This document shows positions 1 to 11,746 of a stretch of DNA of 64,000 nt, piece after piece. The stretch spans positions 285,102 to 349,101 of the forward strand of contig NW_012236501.1 in assembly GCF_000787575.1 (NCBI RefSeq), given 5' to 3'. The number at the start of each line of letters is the position of its first letter. Position 1 is the stretch's first letter. The stretch comes from Acytostelium subglobosum LB1 (Eukaryota; Evosea; Eumycetozoa; Acytosteliales; Acytosteliaceae). The notes under the pieces were generated by a model. That model did no database searches, was not told where the DNA came from, and worked only from the letters and a program-made list of their open reading frames with translations. The position numbers were made by a program, and so were the translations under genes.

Positions 1-1026
1 TGGTTTCTCTTGAGGTATAGATACATTATCAAAGTGTTCCATCAGTGTTGACTTGGCGAACTATATATGATTAGATGGATTGATGTCAATGAGTTGGTCG
101 CGGCGAGAGTGTATCCGCGCGGAAAATGAGTGGCGAGTCCGTCAATCAATGAGTTGTCGCGGCCAATGACATGCCATACCTGTAGTGATGCTGAGAACTG
201 AATAGTTGACACCAATATCAGCTTTGTATCCTTTTCAAAGTTATACTTTAGTGTCTCGATGAAGTGCTTCAAGTCGATCTGGATATCCACAAACACGTAA
301 AGCATATTAATCTCGCTAACATCAATTGGAACTACATGGGTGATTGTATGATTGATTGAGTAAGTGATTGACTCGATCGAGCGAGGGACATGGACCATGG
401 ACAACGCGACACGTACCAAGACATGAGTGACCAAAGTGAACCATAAAGTCAGCGCCCAATGACTTGGCGGTGTAGTCATCGACACAGCATGCACCATAGG
501 TTACGTCGCCCATGATGATGGTCTCGACATTGGCAAATGCATTCAATATGTCTGAGATGATGCAAGAGTACATGAGCAATCCCTCGGGGAACTGCAATGC
601 CACACGCTTCGATTGCAACTGTCTCAATCTCCAAATAGTCTTGTGTATCTCAAAGTTATAATTCGATGGCAACACTGCCATTGCATTATTCAGTGCTTCA
701 TCCTTCAATATTGAATCTGGTATCTGTTGTTGTAGTGCCACTGATCTTCCAAACACCTTCGGTTTGGACTTGGTCTTGGCTTCGCCTTGTGATTGTGATA
801 CAACGATGTCTCCACTCGCATTATTATCACTTGTGACATTGTTGTTGTTGTTGTTGTCATTGTCATTGTTTGATGATGTTGATGATGTTTGTGCGGCCAA
901 CTTCTTCTTTCCAACGAATCGTCTGACTACCTTCTTTGGTTCATCAGTCTTTGGTTGCTTTGTGTTTGTCGTCTCTGATGATGATGATGTAGTCGATGGT
1001 ATAACAGGTTGTGGTTGTTGCTCCAT
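1..1026 (-). CDS. dph1: DPH1, diphthamide synthesis subunit 1 (3' end outside window)
   Basis: Diphthamide biosynthesis protein 1, which with DPH2 forms the cytosolic iron-sulfur enzyme that transfers the 3-amino-3-carboxypropyl group of SAM to a histidine of elongation factor 2. Three exons are visible: 1026-417, 331-180 and 60-1 (continuing off the left edge). Introns 416-332 and 179-61 have GT/AG ends and the phases agree. Residues 1-110 are a low-complexity Ser/Thr/Asn/Lys-rich leader. The conserved core follows: [13 protein letters not shown], then [13 protein letters not shown], which carries the first cluster cysteine, then [23 protein letters not shown] across intron 1. Exon 3 reads [20 protein letters not shown], in line with DPH1. 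Only the N-terminal half is inside the window, so the remaining cluster cysteines cannot be checked. Divergent from the PPIL2 gene. Confidence 0.93.
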
Positions 1027-1239
1027 TATTATATGTATCTGTATCTATATATGTTTATGTATCAAGTCGAATGAAGAATGACTCGGTCGGCTTCCCAACA
1101 CGTCTTATTCATCAAAGTTCGCAAAACACTCGTTTTCTTCAATTTGCTTCATTTTGAGTCAACTTCACACCTTCATTCATTCAAAGTCATTCAAAGTCAT
1201 AAACAGATACAGAGATACAGATAATATATATATATAAGG
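1027..1239. promoter_or_regulatory. Bidirectional promoter between dph1 and ppil2
   Basis: This 213-base AT-rich gap separates two divergent start codons, so it must hold both promoters. It contains a repeated TTCAAAGTCA near 1183-1199 and TATATATATA just upstream of the PPIL2 start. No specific factor site is claimed. Confidence 0.5.
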
Positions 1240-3186
1240 ATGGCTAGAAGAAAGAGTAAACAAAAGTTGGTGATCACTGCAAGTGAATGGGTGAATGACT
1301 TTGGTGGAAAGAAGGAGGGGGAGAAGAGAAGTAATGAGAAGCCTCTGCCTTACTACTGTTGTAGTCTGTCATTGCAGCCATTCGATGATCCAATGTGTAC
1401 ACCAGATGGTAATATATATGAGATGCTGTAAGTATAACTATATGAATACAGACAACATCAACTCAATCTCATTCACCAACACTCATTCAATCAATCAAAC
1501 ATAGCAACATCATTCCATTCCTCAAGAAGTATGGAAAGGACCCTGTTACAGGAAAGCCAATGACAATGAAAGACTTGTTCAAGGCCAACTTTGCAGTCAA
1601 TGATGATGGTATGTACATTGGATGTTGGAAGTTAGAAGTTGGAAGTTGGCAATAGACACTAACATACCCGAACAAACAAACAAATAGATGAGTATCACTG
1701 CCCTATAATGAAGAAGGTGTTTACAGACTTCTCACATATTGTTATCAACAAGAGGACTGGAAATGTGTACTGCCACGAGGCTGTACAGAAGCTAAACTTT
1801 GAAGCAAAGCATTACTTTGATCTCATTGACGACACACCATTCATCAAGGCCGATATACTCACCATACAGAACCCTGCCGACCGTTCCCTAAGGAATCTAT
1901 CCAACTTCCACTTCATTCGAGCTGGACTCGACATCAAGGATGGTATGTTGTTTGAGTGTCGCGAGGTGAAGTGAGGTAGTAATTAACTCGCGAGTTTAGA
2001 CAAGGGTACATCAAACATCAACATATCAGAGTCAACAATGAGGATATTCAATGAGTTGAAGGAGAAGGGTATACCATTGAGTGAGGCTACATCATCAGCT
2101 GTAACAATATCACCGGCAAATAGCACGAATGTGATCACATCAACATCGACATCGACATCAAAGGTCACAACAAGTAATTTAACATCAGAGTCATCAAAGA
2201 CAAGTATATTGAACAAGGATTTGGAGCAGTTCAAACGCGAGAAGGAGGCCAAGGCACAGGCAATACGCAAGCAGTCGGGCCAGGCGCCCTCATTCACATC
2301 GACCGGATTCGGCCTGAACAACATCGTCGAGGATCACCCCGCCGACGCGCCCGGCAAGAAGACCAAGAGGAAGGGCTACGTCAAGCTGAGGACGAACCTG
2401 GGCGACCTGAACCTGCAGCTGCACTGCGATCTGACGCCCAAGGCTTGCGAGAACTTCCTCGAACTCTGCGAGACTGGCTATTACAATGGCGTGTCATTCC
2501 ATCGCCTGATCAAGAACTTCATGGTGCAGGGCGGCGACCCCCAGGGCACGGGCACGGGCGGCCAGTCCATTTGGAAGAAGCAGTTTGCCGACGAGTTCAA
2601 GCCGTCACTGTCACACAGCGAGCGAGGCATACTGAGCATGGCCAACTCTGGCCCCAACACCAATGGCTCGCAGTTCTTTATCACATTCCGTGCCTGTCCT
2701 CATCTGGACAGGAAGCACACGGTGTTTGGCAAGGTGGTCGGAGGCATGGAGGTGCTCAAGACGATGGAGATGATCAAGGTCGATGACAATGACAAGCCAC
2801 AGAGTGCAATCAAGATCAACTCGGTGGTCATCTATGACAATCCATTCAGGTCGTTGGATGAGGAGGAGTTTGAAGAGTTAAAGAAACAAGAGTTGAAGAA
2901 GAAAGAGAAGGATTCAAATCAATATGATCAATCAGAGCGAGGACAATGGTATAGCAATCCAACAACTTCAACAACATCAACAACAAATGCAACAAACAAG
3001 ACAGGTGTTGGTAAATACCTTGTGGATCAAGTAACTTCGACTACCAAGAAGTCTTCTTCCTCCTCTCCAGCAGCGGCAGCAGCATCATCAGCATCAACAA
3101 GTACATTGAAGAGACAGATAATAGAAGAACGACTTAATGAGACCAAGAAACCAAAGACAACATACGGCAACTTCTCGGCTTGGTGA
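1240..3186 (+). CDS. ppil2: PPIL2-type U-box/cyclophilin protein
   Basis: Nuclear RING-like U-box E3 ligase and cyclophilin found with spliceosomes (PPIL2/Cyp60 family). Exons 1240-1427, 1505-1608, 1688-1942 and 2000-3186 join in frame to 577 residues. Residues about 38-110 form the U-box (PYYCCSLSLQPFDDPMCTPD, then PFLKKYGKDPVTGKP). A second U-box-like stretch with EYHCPIMKKVFTDFSHI follows. A Ser/Thr-rich linker leads to the cyclophilin domain (about 290-450) with FHRLIKNFMVQGGDPQGTGT and SMANSGPNTNGSQFFITF. The Trp that binds cyclosporin in cyclophilin A is His here (CPHLDRKHTVFG); human PPIL2 has Tyr, so proline isomerase activity may be low. The C-terminus is a low-complexity Lys/Ser/Thr tail. 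Domain order and exon phases make the call firm. Confidence 0.93.
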
Positions 3187-3744
3187 AGACATGTCTGTCT
3201 GTCTCTCTGTCCTCAGCGACTCACTCACTCACTCAGTCCAAGCGAGGCTCGCCAACAAGTCGCCAACCAACCCCCACCTTGTCAGTCGCGACATGCACAC
3301 TCACTGACATCTTGGTCCCAAGTTCAAAGATACATGGCATTAACATAACAAGATTTGAGATGCGTGTGTTGGTCAAAGGTAACTAACTCACTTCCATATT
3401 TGGCATTAATATATGACAAATGGATATTATCACATTATCCTAATATGGAATGAATGTAAAGTTGATTGTTTCCCAATAATGGTAAATTAAATTAAATTAA
3501 ATTAATAAAATAGTGTGTGAGTGTGTTAGTACGTAGAATGTGAACATCACATTATTTGAAGTATGTTTGTGTTTGTGTTTGACGCATCCCTGTTCTGGTC
3601 TCCAAGTTCCCAAACACACCACCTTCAAGCTCAAGATTGAGCCTCAACCAAGCATTCATTCATTCATTACTCATTCATTACTACGACTATCATTATCATT
3701 CAATCATACATACATAGAGAGTGAGAATAGAAAGAAGATAAAGA
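3187..3744. other. Intergenic spacer between ppil2 and glucanotransferase genes
   Basis: 558 bases without a supported gene. The stretch 3481-3515 is AT-rich with repeated AAATT, probably the PPIL2 3' end. CATTCATT repeats lie just upstream of the next start codon. No RNA gene was recognised. Confidence 0.5.
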
Positions 3745-6700
3745 ATGTCCAATTCATTTAGGTTTAAAGTCAATTATTATACTAGGCTTGGCCAGGAGAT
3801 GTATATAATTGGCTCATGTCCAGAGTTGGGCGGTTGGATTGAGACAGAGGCCAAAAAGTTAAAGTATAGCGATAATGGTGACTGGGAGATTGTAATAGAG
3901 TTCTCTCCTGCCTGTGCCAATGGTACACATTCAAGCAGCAATGGCAATGGCAATGGAGCGACACCATACCCATCCTCTACTACTGCTACTCAAAAGGGTA
4001 TCGTAGAGTACAAGTACTTTGTATTGGACACCAATGCCGAGAAGATATGGGAGGGTGGTCAGAACAGATTGATCGATATCGCTCAATGCAATAGCCAGTA
4101 CATCCACGAGGTTAGAGATACCTATCAAGTAAGTGATTGAATGATTGATCGAATGAATGATTGAATGAATAATAGAATGATCGGTCGATTAACAACTCAT
4201 CCCTATCGCGCACACAGAGTCCATCATCACCGGAGAACACTTACCTGCAATCATGCTTCTTCAATGATGTGTTGCTAAAGCGGGAGCAGGCGGATGTGAA
4301 GCCTTATACATTCATCTCTCCATCAAACTCGGAGAGAGTTGTGATACACTTCCAAGTCAAATGTACGGCCGTGCAACCAAATCTCTCTGTCTATCTCGTG
4401 GGCAGCAACACTACACTTGGCAACTGGCGCACAGACAGAGCGATCAAGATGAGTGATCAACACTACCCATACTGGAAGATCGACATGGAGCTCAACAAAG
4501 AGCAGATTCCATTCTCGTAAGTGTGATGTCCACTCACTCATTCACTTGATCAATCACTCTAACATCATCTGGAATCATTCCAATGAATCAATCAATCAAA
4601 GTTACAAATACATCATATCGGACAAGTCAAAGACTTATGTGCAGTGGGAGGAGGGACAGGACAGATGGTTCACAAGCAGTATCTTGGCATCGAATGAGTA
4701 CTCGTCGACAAGGAGTGAGGATCGCGATTACTATTTCAATGACGGCGACTTTAAGGAGGAGAAGCAGATCAGGACGACCGGTGTGGCGGTCCCCATCTTC
4801 TCATTGCGATCCAAGAAGGGACTGGGCGTTGGTGAGTTCAACGACATCATCGCACTGGTGGACTGGGCCTCCGACACGGGCCTGCACATGATCCAGCTGC
4901 TGCCCATCAATGACACGACGGTCAATCACACCTGGCGCGACTCCTATCCCTACAGCTCGGTGTCCGTATACGCACTGCACCCCATCTACATCAACATTGA
5001 GACGGTCAGCAACGACCCCGCCATCCTGGCAGAGATCAACAGCAATCGCGAAGCATTGAACAAGCTGGACAAGTTGGACTATGAGCTTGTGATCAACCTG
5101 AAGCAGAAACTATTGCAGAGGATATATACAAAGGCAAAAGCAGACCTGGAGAAGGACAAAGAGTACGTCCAATACATCAAAGACAACCAAGACTGGGTCC
5201 AAGCCTATGCACTCTACTGTGTATTCCGCGACCTCTACCAAACCTCAGACTTTACACAATGGAAGGAGCATCAGAACATTGACAATGTACGTATGATTGG
5301 CTCGATCACTCTCGCAATCAATCACTCATTCACTCATTCAATCATTCAATCAAACAGGCTACAATCAATCAACTGGCAGCACCAACATCAAAGTATTATG
5401 ATCAGGTTAGATATCATTACTTTGTACAGTATCATCTACACAAGCAACTGTTGCGAGCTTCTCAATATGCAGTGTCCAAGAGGATTGGACTCAAGGGCGA
5501 TCTACCAATCGGTGTCAACAGGTTCAGTGTTGACACATGGTGCAACCCTCATCTCTTCCGTATGAACATGTCAACTGGTGCGCCACCCGATGCCTTTGGT
5601 ATGTACTTCATCAATGCTACTGCTCCCTCCACATGCTCACTCATTCAATCAATCAAACAACTTAGCTGATGATGGACAGAACTGGGGATTCCCAACTTAT
5701 GACTGGGACAGGATGAGGAAGGACAACTATGCATGGTGGAGATCAAGACTGGGACAGATGGCCAAGTACTTCCATGCCTTCCGTATCGACCATATTCTTG
5801 GATTCTTTAGGATTTGGGAGATCCCTACCGAGTGTCTAACTGGCCTACTTGGTCACTTCAACCCATCACTCCCACTGACCAGGAATGAGCTTACCAGCCA
5901 TGGTATCTGGGACATCAATAGGTTGACCAGACCATACATCAGATATCATACATTGAGAGAGTTCTTTGGTGATTACTCAGATACTGTATCAAAGAAGTTC
6001 TTGAAGGAGTATACTTCCAACTGTTACAAGTTGAAGCCAGAGTATGAGACTGAGAGGAACATCGATGTAAGTCATCTCATCCAATCAATCAATCATGTAC
6101 ACTGACTAACTTGATTCAATCTATCAATCAAAGGCCAACATTGTAGGTGATGACCTTATGTATAAACCAGGCCTATTGAAGTTGGTCCAGAATGTATGTT
6201 TGATTCAGGATAAGGAGGATGAGAACAAGTTCTATCCACGTATCGAGTTGATCAAGACATCATCCTACAACGAACTCTCTGATGACTTGAAGAGTGCTCT
6301 GTACAGACTCTACATATCATACTACTTTGAGCGACAAGAGGACCTGTGGACACACTCTGCACTCCAAAGATTGCCAATCATCAAGGGTTGTACAAGTATG
6401 TATCCAGTGATTGAACATCGTAGAGTGATCAATACCTTACTAACTCAAACATCAATCACTCAAAAGGAATGTTGGTATGTGGAGAGGACTTGGGAATGGT
6501 TCCAAAGTGTGTTGAGCCAGTGTTGAAGGATCTAGGCATCCTTGGATTGAGGATTCAACGCATGCCTTCGGACAGCACAAAGGAGTTCTACTATCCATCA
6601 GAGTATTCATATCTCACGGTGAACACAACGTCATCGCACGACATGGTCACGCTACGAGGCTGGTGGGAGGAAGACCGCGCTCGCTCTCAGACCTTCTACA

Positions 6701-7005
6701 ACAATGTATTGAACATGTACGGTGAGGCACCATACTTTTGCGAGCCTTACGTCACTGAGACCGTCATCATGCAGCATCTGCAGTCGCCCAGCATGATATC
6801 GATATTCCCGCTACAGGACTGGTTTGGTCTGTCGTCAGAGTTGTCATCACGCGATCCAAAGGAAGAGAAGATCAACGAGCCATCCAACCCCTTCCACTAC
6901 TGGCAATACAGAATGCATGTCGATCTCGAGGACCTACTGGAGAACACCAATCTCAACAAGTCAATCCTGCGACTAGTCACTGCATCAAACAGGAAGACTG
7001 AGTGA
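3745..7005 (+). CDS. DPE2-type 4-alpha-glucanotransferase (CBM20-CBM20-GH77)
   Basis: Cytosolic disproportionating enzyme that moves glucosyl units from maltose or malto-oligosaccharides to glucans, probably in glycogen turnover. Seven exons: 3745-4128, 4218-4516, 4602-5286, 5358-5598, 5666-6066, 6134-6395 and 6467-7005, in frame to 936 residues, the usual DPE2 length. Residues 1-128 (exon 1) are one CBM20 starch-binding domain (MYIIGSCPELGGW); a second follows (LVGSNTTLGNWRTDRA). The GH77 catalytic part begins near residue 280 (VAVPIFSLRSKKGLGVGEF, IQLLPINDT, DSYPYSSVSVYALHP). The three acidic residues of the family are present: the Asp in FRIDHILGF, the Glu in CGEDLGMVP and the Asp in TTSSHDMVTLRGWW. 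The junction at 6395/6467 (ACA A|GA ATG) is the least certain. Confidence 0.92.
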
Positions 7006-7360
7006 GTGATTGAATCGGTTTGTTGGACCACTCAACAATGCTAGCACTGCCAAGTTAGCCTGGATTAATACTAAATATTGTTAATATAAACTAACCTTGA
7101 CCAACCCTTACCCTTTCCCCCTGCCTATGGGATTGTGTTGATTGATGAAGATTAAGCCTTAAAAAGGCAACATTTCCTAATTTGAAAGTAAGGGTAACCC
7201 TTCAATTGTCTTCAAACACACCACTCAATGGATGTAGTTGGTTGACATTCGTGACTCAAACATAACATTCACTTTATTATTGTTATCTCTATCTCTTTTA
7301 TTATTATTATTACTATATACTCTATTTGATATTTATTTCTATCTTTTTTCTTTTATTATT
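7006..7360. other. Intergenic spacer
   Basis: 355 bases after the glucanotransferase. It holds a short AAGCCTTAAAAAGGC inverted repeat near 7152 and a T-rich leader directly before the next start codon. An open frame runs into it from 7238, but its N-terminal part is a Leu/Phe run made by T-rich leader DNA, so the gene is started at 7361. Confidence 0.45.
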
Positions 7361-8376
7361 ATGTCCAATCAAGCTAAAGGTAGGTTTGTTAGAGAACTCC
7401 TATACCTAATGATTTTTCTAACAAATTTGTTGAACCTTAAAGCATTAAAAGGTCTTACCAAAGAGATCGGAAGGATGTCGAATCAGATTGGGATGCTTAC
7501 AGAGACATCCATTCGACGAACTGTTGAGAGGAGGTTTGGAAGAGAGTTTGCCGAGTCATTCATTATCAAGAATCTCTATGGAGTTGCTAGACTGGTCACT
7601 CGGAAGCCATCTAGAAAGGAATTAGATATACAATCTCAAACTGATAGTGTCAACCTTCTTGCAGAAGAATTAGAGGTATAGTATATGAATAATACTAATC
7701 AATTGATTGAGTGCTAATCAAAATCAAGTATATTTTAAGATGAAGAACATCCCCACTGTGTTGGCTTCCATATTATCACAGATCCTCCTGTCACCTCTCC
7801 AACCCAACGATATTGGTGATCTCAATAGTGGCAACATGTTGAATAACACAACAATGGGTAGATTGATGAATCTGAAGGCTAAAGCGAAGAACGAGCACTG
7901 TCGTATCATCAATACAGTCATTTCCTACTTTGAGAAACCGAGAGAGATTAGAGCTCAAATTATCCGCAATGGTAAGTGAGATCTATCTCTATTTAATATC
8001 AACCAATTATTAATACTACACCATAGAGCAATTTGGATTTTTTTGCTTTGCTTTCGATCTCAATCCAGCCCAGGAGATCATTCATGTACCCTGGGAGTTG
8101 GAGCTTGATTGCAGGGGAGAATTGATCACCTCCTATCAATCCCTCACAATATCCATCGGTGAAATCAAGGCCACTAGACACGGTAGGGAGAAAGCATTGG
8201 CTCAACTGAACCGAACCATTTCCATTTTGGACAAAGCATCCAAAATCATCAATGACCCCACCTGGAAAGTGTCATTTCTAGGATACTTTTTCTACACAAC
8301 TAATGATAGTGAAGTAGAACGCTGGTCTCAATCAACAACACCCTCTGGACAGATCTCCGACTATCCCATTCATTGA
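7361..8376 (+). CDS. Unrecognised protein, three probable exons
   Basis: I do not recognise this family. Exon 1 starts at 7361 (MSNQAKGRFVRELLYLM) and runs 105 codons to a GTATAG donor at 7676. It has a hydrophobic stretch and a basic region (TSIRRTVERRFGREF). Exon 2 is read from about 7729 (or from the ATG at 7740) to 7971. A clean GTAAGT...ATAG intron 7972-8026 joins it to exon 3, 8027-8376, which ends SGQISDYPIH. The first junction does not work: no acceptor between 7676 and 7740 keeps frame with the GTATAG donor, and a gap of only 53 bases would be very short. So exon 1 may be a separate 106-residue gene, a weak donor at 7647 may be used, or there is a one-base error. The second half contains FFCFAFDLNPAQEIIHVPW. 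Confidence 0.5.
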
Positions 8377-8553
8377 CAATACTATACTCACTCTCTCTTT
8401 ATCGGAAATATCATGTTGACATCACATCTCTCAGAAAAAATAGAACAGAAGTACTTTATGATGAGTGGGGATGGATGACGTTGAATTCGCGAGTCATTCA
8501 AAGAGATAAAGAGATAAACAGATAAACAGAGATAAACATATATATAACATATA

Positions 8554-9390
8554 ATGGACCCAAAGTTACATACTATGTTCTATAGACCAGAGAGATGTGA
8601 GATTGCAGGTTGTAAAGAAACAACTCTATCTCTCTGCGGTGCTTGTAAAGTTGTAAAGTAAGTTGTAAATATCACGAGGTTGTGTAGAATGAGCGACATA
8701 GTAACAACAACAACAACAACTACAACAACTACAACAACTACAAACATATATAGATATTGCTCAAGGGAGCATCAGATACAAGGATGGGCAGAGCATAAAC
8801 CAGATTGTGCAGCATTGAAGAAGAATGGTATTTGGGCAAAGTTCACGAGACAGGAGGATCAGTTGTTGATAATCCAATTGGCGATTTGGTACTCAAGACA
8901 ACAGAGAAGAAGTGTGGCATTTGTGGCAGGGGTCCAGCCAAGGATCGTCCACTAAAGAAGACACGTTGTTGCAATAACTGGGTCTGTGACAATGAATACC
9001 AATACCAAATGTTCTCCTACTCCAGGGATTTCTGTGGAAGATCCCATGAACGCTATACCCTCTGTGGAAACATGGAGCATAAACATGAGAAAAATGATTG
9101 GAGGTATGTCAATCATGCCAATCATGTCAATCAATCAAACACGTCAATCAATCAAACATTGAATTAACAAATACATACATATTCAATCAATGAATAGGAC
9201 ATGTAAGAATTGTAGATCAAGTCATGGCGATATGTCTTATGGATACAATGGATATAACTTCTTGCCAATGTTGGATGTACCTTATAATGGAATGTCAGTT
9301 ACTTGCGGAGGATGTAAATCAGCATTCTTGCCATCAATGGAGGGACATTCATATAGGAATGGTCAACTCTATTGTAGTAATTGCCATTAA
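8554..9390 (+). pseudogene. MYND zinc-finger protein, copy 1 (one-base frameshift)
   Basis: First of two tandem MYND-finger genes. Exons 8554-8657, 8754-9103 and 9198-9390 use the same splice phases as copy 2. The finger is CEIAGCKETTLSLCGACKVV then KYCSREHQIQGWAEHKPDC. Next comes a region shared with copy 2 (NPIGDLVLKT, CCNNWVCD, MFSYSRDFCGRSHERYTLCG) and two late CxxC pairs. After GAGGATCAGTTG near 8870 this copy has one base fewer than copy 2, and the conserved protein continues only in another frame; total exon length is 3n+2. Either a recent pseudogene or a base-calling error. An (ACA)n/(ACT)n microsatellite fills intron 1 (about 8702-8741). Biochemical role unknown; MYND fingers generally bind proline-rich peptides. 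Confidence 0.75.
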
Positions 9391-9570
9391 TATCTAATAA
9401 AGTAATAATAATAATAAGTAAGGGATGTTACCATCCTCAAAAAACATGTCTGTCTTTTGATTGACAAACCCTCAAGATTTGTTGTTTCGAGTTCACTCAC
9501 ATTCATTCATTGTTTGATCTACAGATACAGATACAACTTATTACAACAACAACAACAACAACAATAACAA

Positions 9571-10462
9571 ATGGCAACAATAGAACCTACTAGACACAAC
9601 ATGCTCTGGAGACCAGAGAGATGTGAGATTGAAGGATGTAAAGGCACAGAACTATCACTTTGTGGTGGATGTAAAGTCGTAAAGTACGTCAATGAGAGAG
9701 AGAGATAGGGAGTGATATTGAATGAATGAACGAGTGAGTAGTGAGTGAGATGAGTGAGTGACTTCAATAGAGATAGTTACTAACAAACAAACATATACAT
9801 ACATATAGGTATTGCTCAAGAGATCATCAGGTTGCAGGATGGGCAGAGCATAGTAAGGACTGTGCAGCATTCAAGAAGCATGGTATTTGGGCAAAGTTCA
9901 CAAGGGATGAGGACCAGTTGGCAGTGAACCCTATTGGTGACTTGGTGCTCAAGACCAACAGTGATAAGATATGTGGTGTCTGTGGCAAGGCCCCAACTGC
10001 CAAGTACCCTCTCAAGAAGACTGTGTGCTGTGACAACTGGATCTGTGACGACGATGACAAGGTTTACAAGATGTTCTCATACTCTCGTGGCTCATGCACC
10101 AGAGCACACGCTCATTACACAATCTGTGGAGTAATGGAGCATGACCATGATAAGAAGGACTGGAGGTATATGTTTATGTTTGATTGATTGATTGAACCGA
10201 GTGAGTGAATGACGGTCGACATATTACTAACAACAAACAAACTTATTACAGAGTATGCAAGACATGTAAAGAGGATGTTGCAGATAACCTTTGGAATGGA
10301 CTCAACGGCTACAACTTCATGCCAATGTTGGAGGTGCCCTATATGAAATTCACAAAGACATGTGGAAGATGTGGAACATCGATCCTTCCACACGTCGAAC
10401 CAATCAGCGAGACCTTAGAGAAAGGAAAGATATTGCACCTGTGCGCCAAATGTACAAAGTAA
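9571..10462 (+). CDS. MYND zinc-finger protein, copy 2 (intact)
   Basis: Intact paralogue of the preceding gene, 226 residues. Exons 9571-9683, 9809-10165 and 10252-10462 join in frame. Residues about 17-55 are the MYND finger: CEIEGCKGTELSLCGGC, then KYCSRDHQVAGWAEHSKDC. The middle has CGVCGKAP, CCDNWICDDDD and MFSYSRGSCTRAHAHYTICG, a Cys/His-rich module seen with MYND fingers in other protists and algae whose function I cannot name. The C-terminus has CKTC, CGRCG and CAKC pairs, suggesting another zinc site. The start ATG follows an (ACA)n leader. Intron 1 carries TTACTAACA and intron 2 ATTACTAACA, likely branch points. Confidence 0.82.
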
Positions 10463-10527
10463 TAACAAACTCAATCTCATCTATCTTGCGACATATCCAA
10501 CAAACAAACAATCGAATGAATGACACT

Positions 10528-11645
10528 TTAATGGAGTTTACTATGTACTGCTTGTTGAACAGAGTGGAGATCAACGCTAATGAACCCGTTGTTGACAACC
10601 GTACCGGGGTTGACACCCATCAGGTTGGCTGGTGGCATGAATGGCGGCCCATTTACAACAGCACCTATGGTCGCACCTTCGTAGAGTTCAGCCACTGGGA
10701 TGTAGAGTTGGTATAAGGGGAGGCCTGGACCGTTGCACTCTGGATCGGCTCCATGACCGAGTCCTCTCCATTCAATATCCGGTGTTTGGAGCACATTGGT
10801 AATCGTTGTAACTGTTTGGGGATCAGGTGGTGCTGTTCCACATGAGACGATCGCAGTTGGTCTTTCTGATCCGTGAACCTCCATCAGTGGCAGAAGACCT
10901 ACCTCCCCTTGATTGAGTGGTGCAAGTTGGACAACTTGGCGATTGGCACCTCGCAGGTAGAGAAGCACAAGAAGGGTAAATGGATGTGGTTGTTCAGTCG
11001 TCTTTTTGTAGATCTTGATGCCAATGACCATTCTGATGGTTGTTGTTCGACCAAAGAACGTTTGACAGTTCTCATGCAACTGTTGAAGGGATTGCGATTT
11101 ACCAGTCAAGATAACAAGGCAGGGGTATGGGTTGCCAGTTCCGTCGATTGATAATCCGTTGGGGTCGTCGTTTGGTCTGAGACAGCAGTCCAATGACATG
11201 TCGGCCTGGAGCGATTGACAATTATCAACTATCATTGATGGAGAAGGGAGAATATCAAAGTGTCCACCATGTCCATATAATACTAAAGGATTCAAGATTA
11301 GTTTGACGATCCGACCAGTAGCTGATTCTTTAGAAGCCGAGGGCACTTCGAATATGACTACTCTTCCATTGAGATAGAATAATCGAGCTGAATATTCTGA
11401 TCTACTACCATCTTTCTGCCTCATCTCCCAGAACTTCTTGAACGAAATATGATCGTCTAATGATATTCCCTCTTCTGGAAGATCTCCAATCTTTAAATAA
11501 ATAAATATTAGTGGATATCGAATACATTGGATCTTTATTATAAGTATACCTCTTTAAGTCTATCAATCTTATTTGACCATCCTCTAATCTCGTTGATTTG
11601 TAGTTGGAGTGATAACTCCTGTTCTGGTTCTCTATTGTTATTCAT
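10528..11645 (-). CDS. Unrecognised 352-residue protein, two exons
   Basis: Exon 1 is 11645-11550 (MNNNREPEQELSLQLQINEI, a short helical leader) and exon 2 is 11490-10528; a GTATAC...AAAG intron joins them in phase 0. No transmembrane segment or signal peptide is evident. The body is rich in Pro, Gly and hydrophobic residues, with LNPLVLYGHGGHFDILPSP, a CCLRPNDDPNGLSIDGTGNP segment and PDPQTVTTITNVLQTPDIEW. It ends SVQQAVHSKLH. I do not recognise a domain. It lies tail to tail with MYND copy 2 and just downstream of GTPase copy A on the same strand. Confidence 0.7.
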
Positions 11646-11746
11646 ATATTGGAGGGTTGTAGTCTACTCTTTTGTTCTTTCATTCAATCAGTCTAACATC
11701 CATTGTCATTTTCAAAGCGACCTCAAAATATTTTTATTATTATTTT

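Noticed and set aside
7238-7360. N-terminal extension with a Leu/Phe-rich apparent membrane segment before MSNQAKGRF
   Set aside because: It is translated from a T-rich leader of the type seen before many dictyostelid starts; the codons are low complexity.
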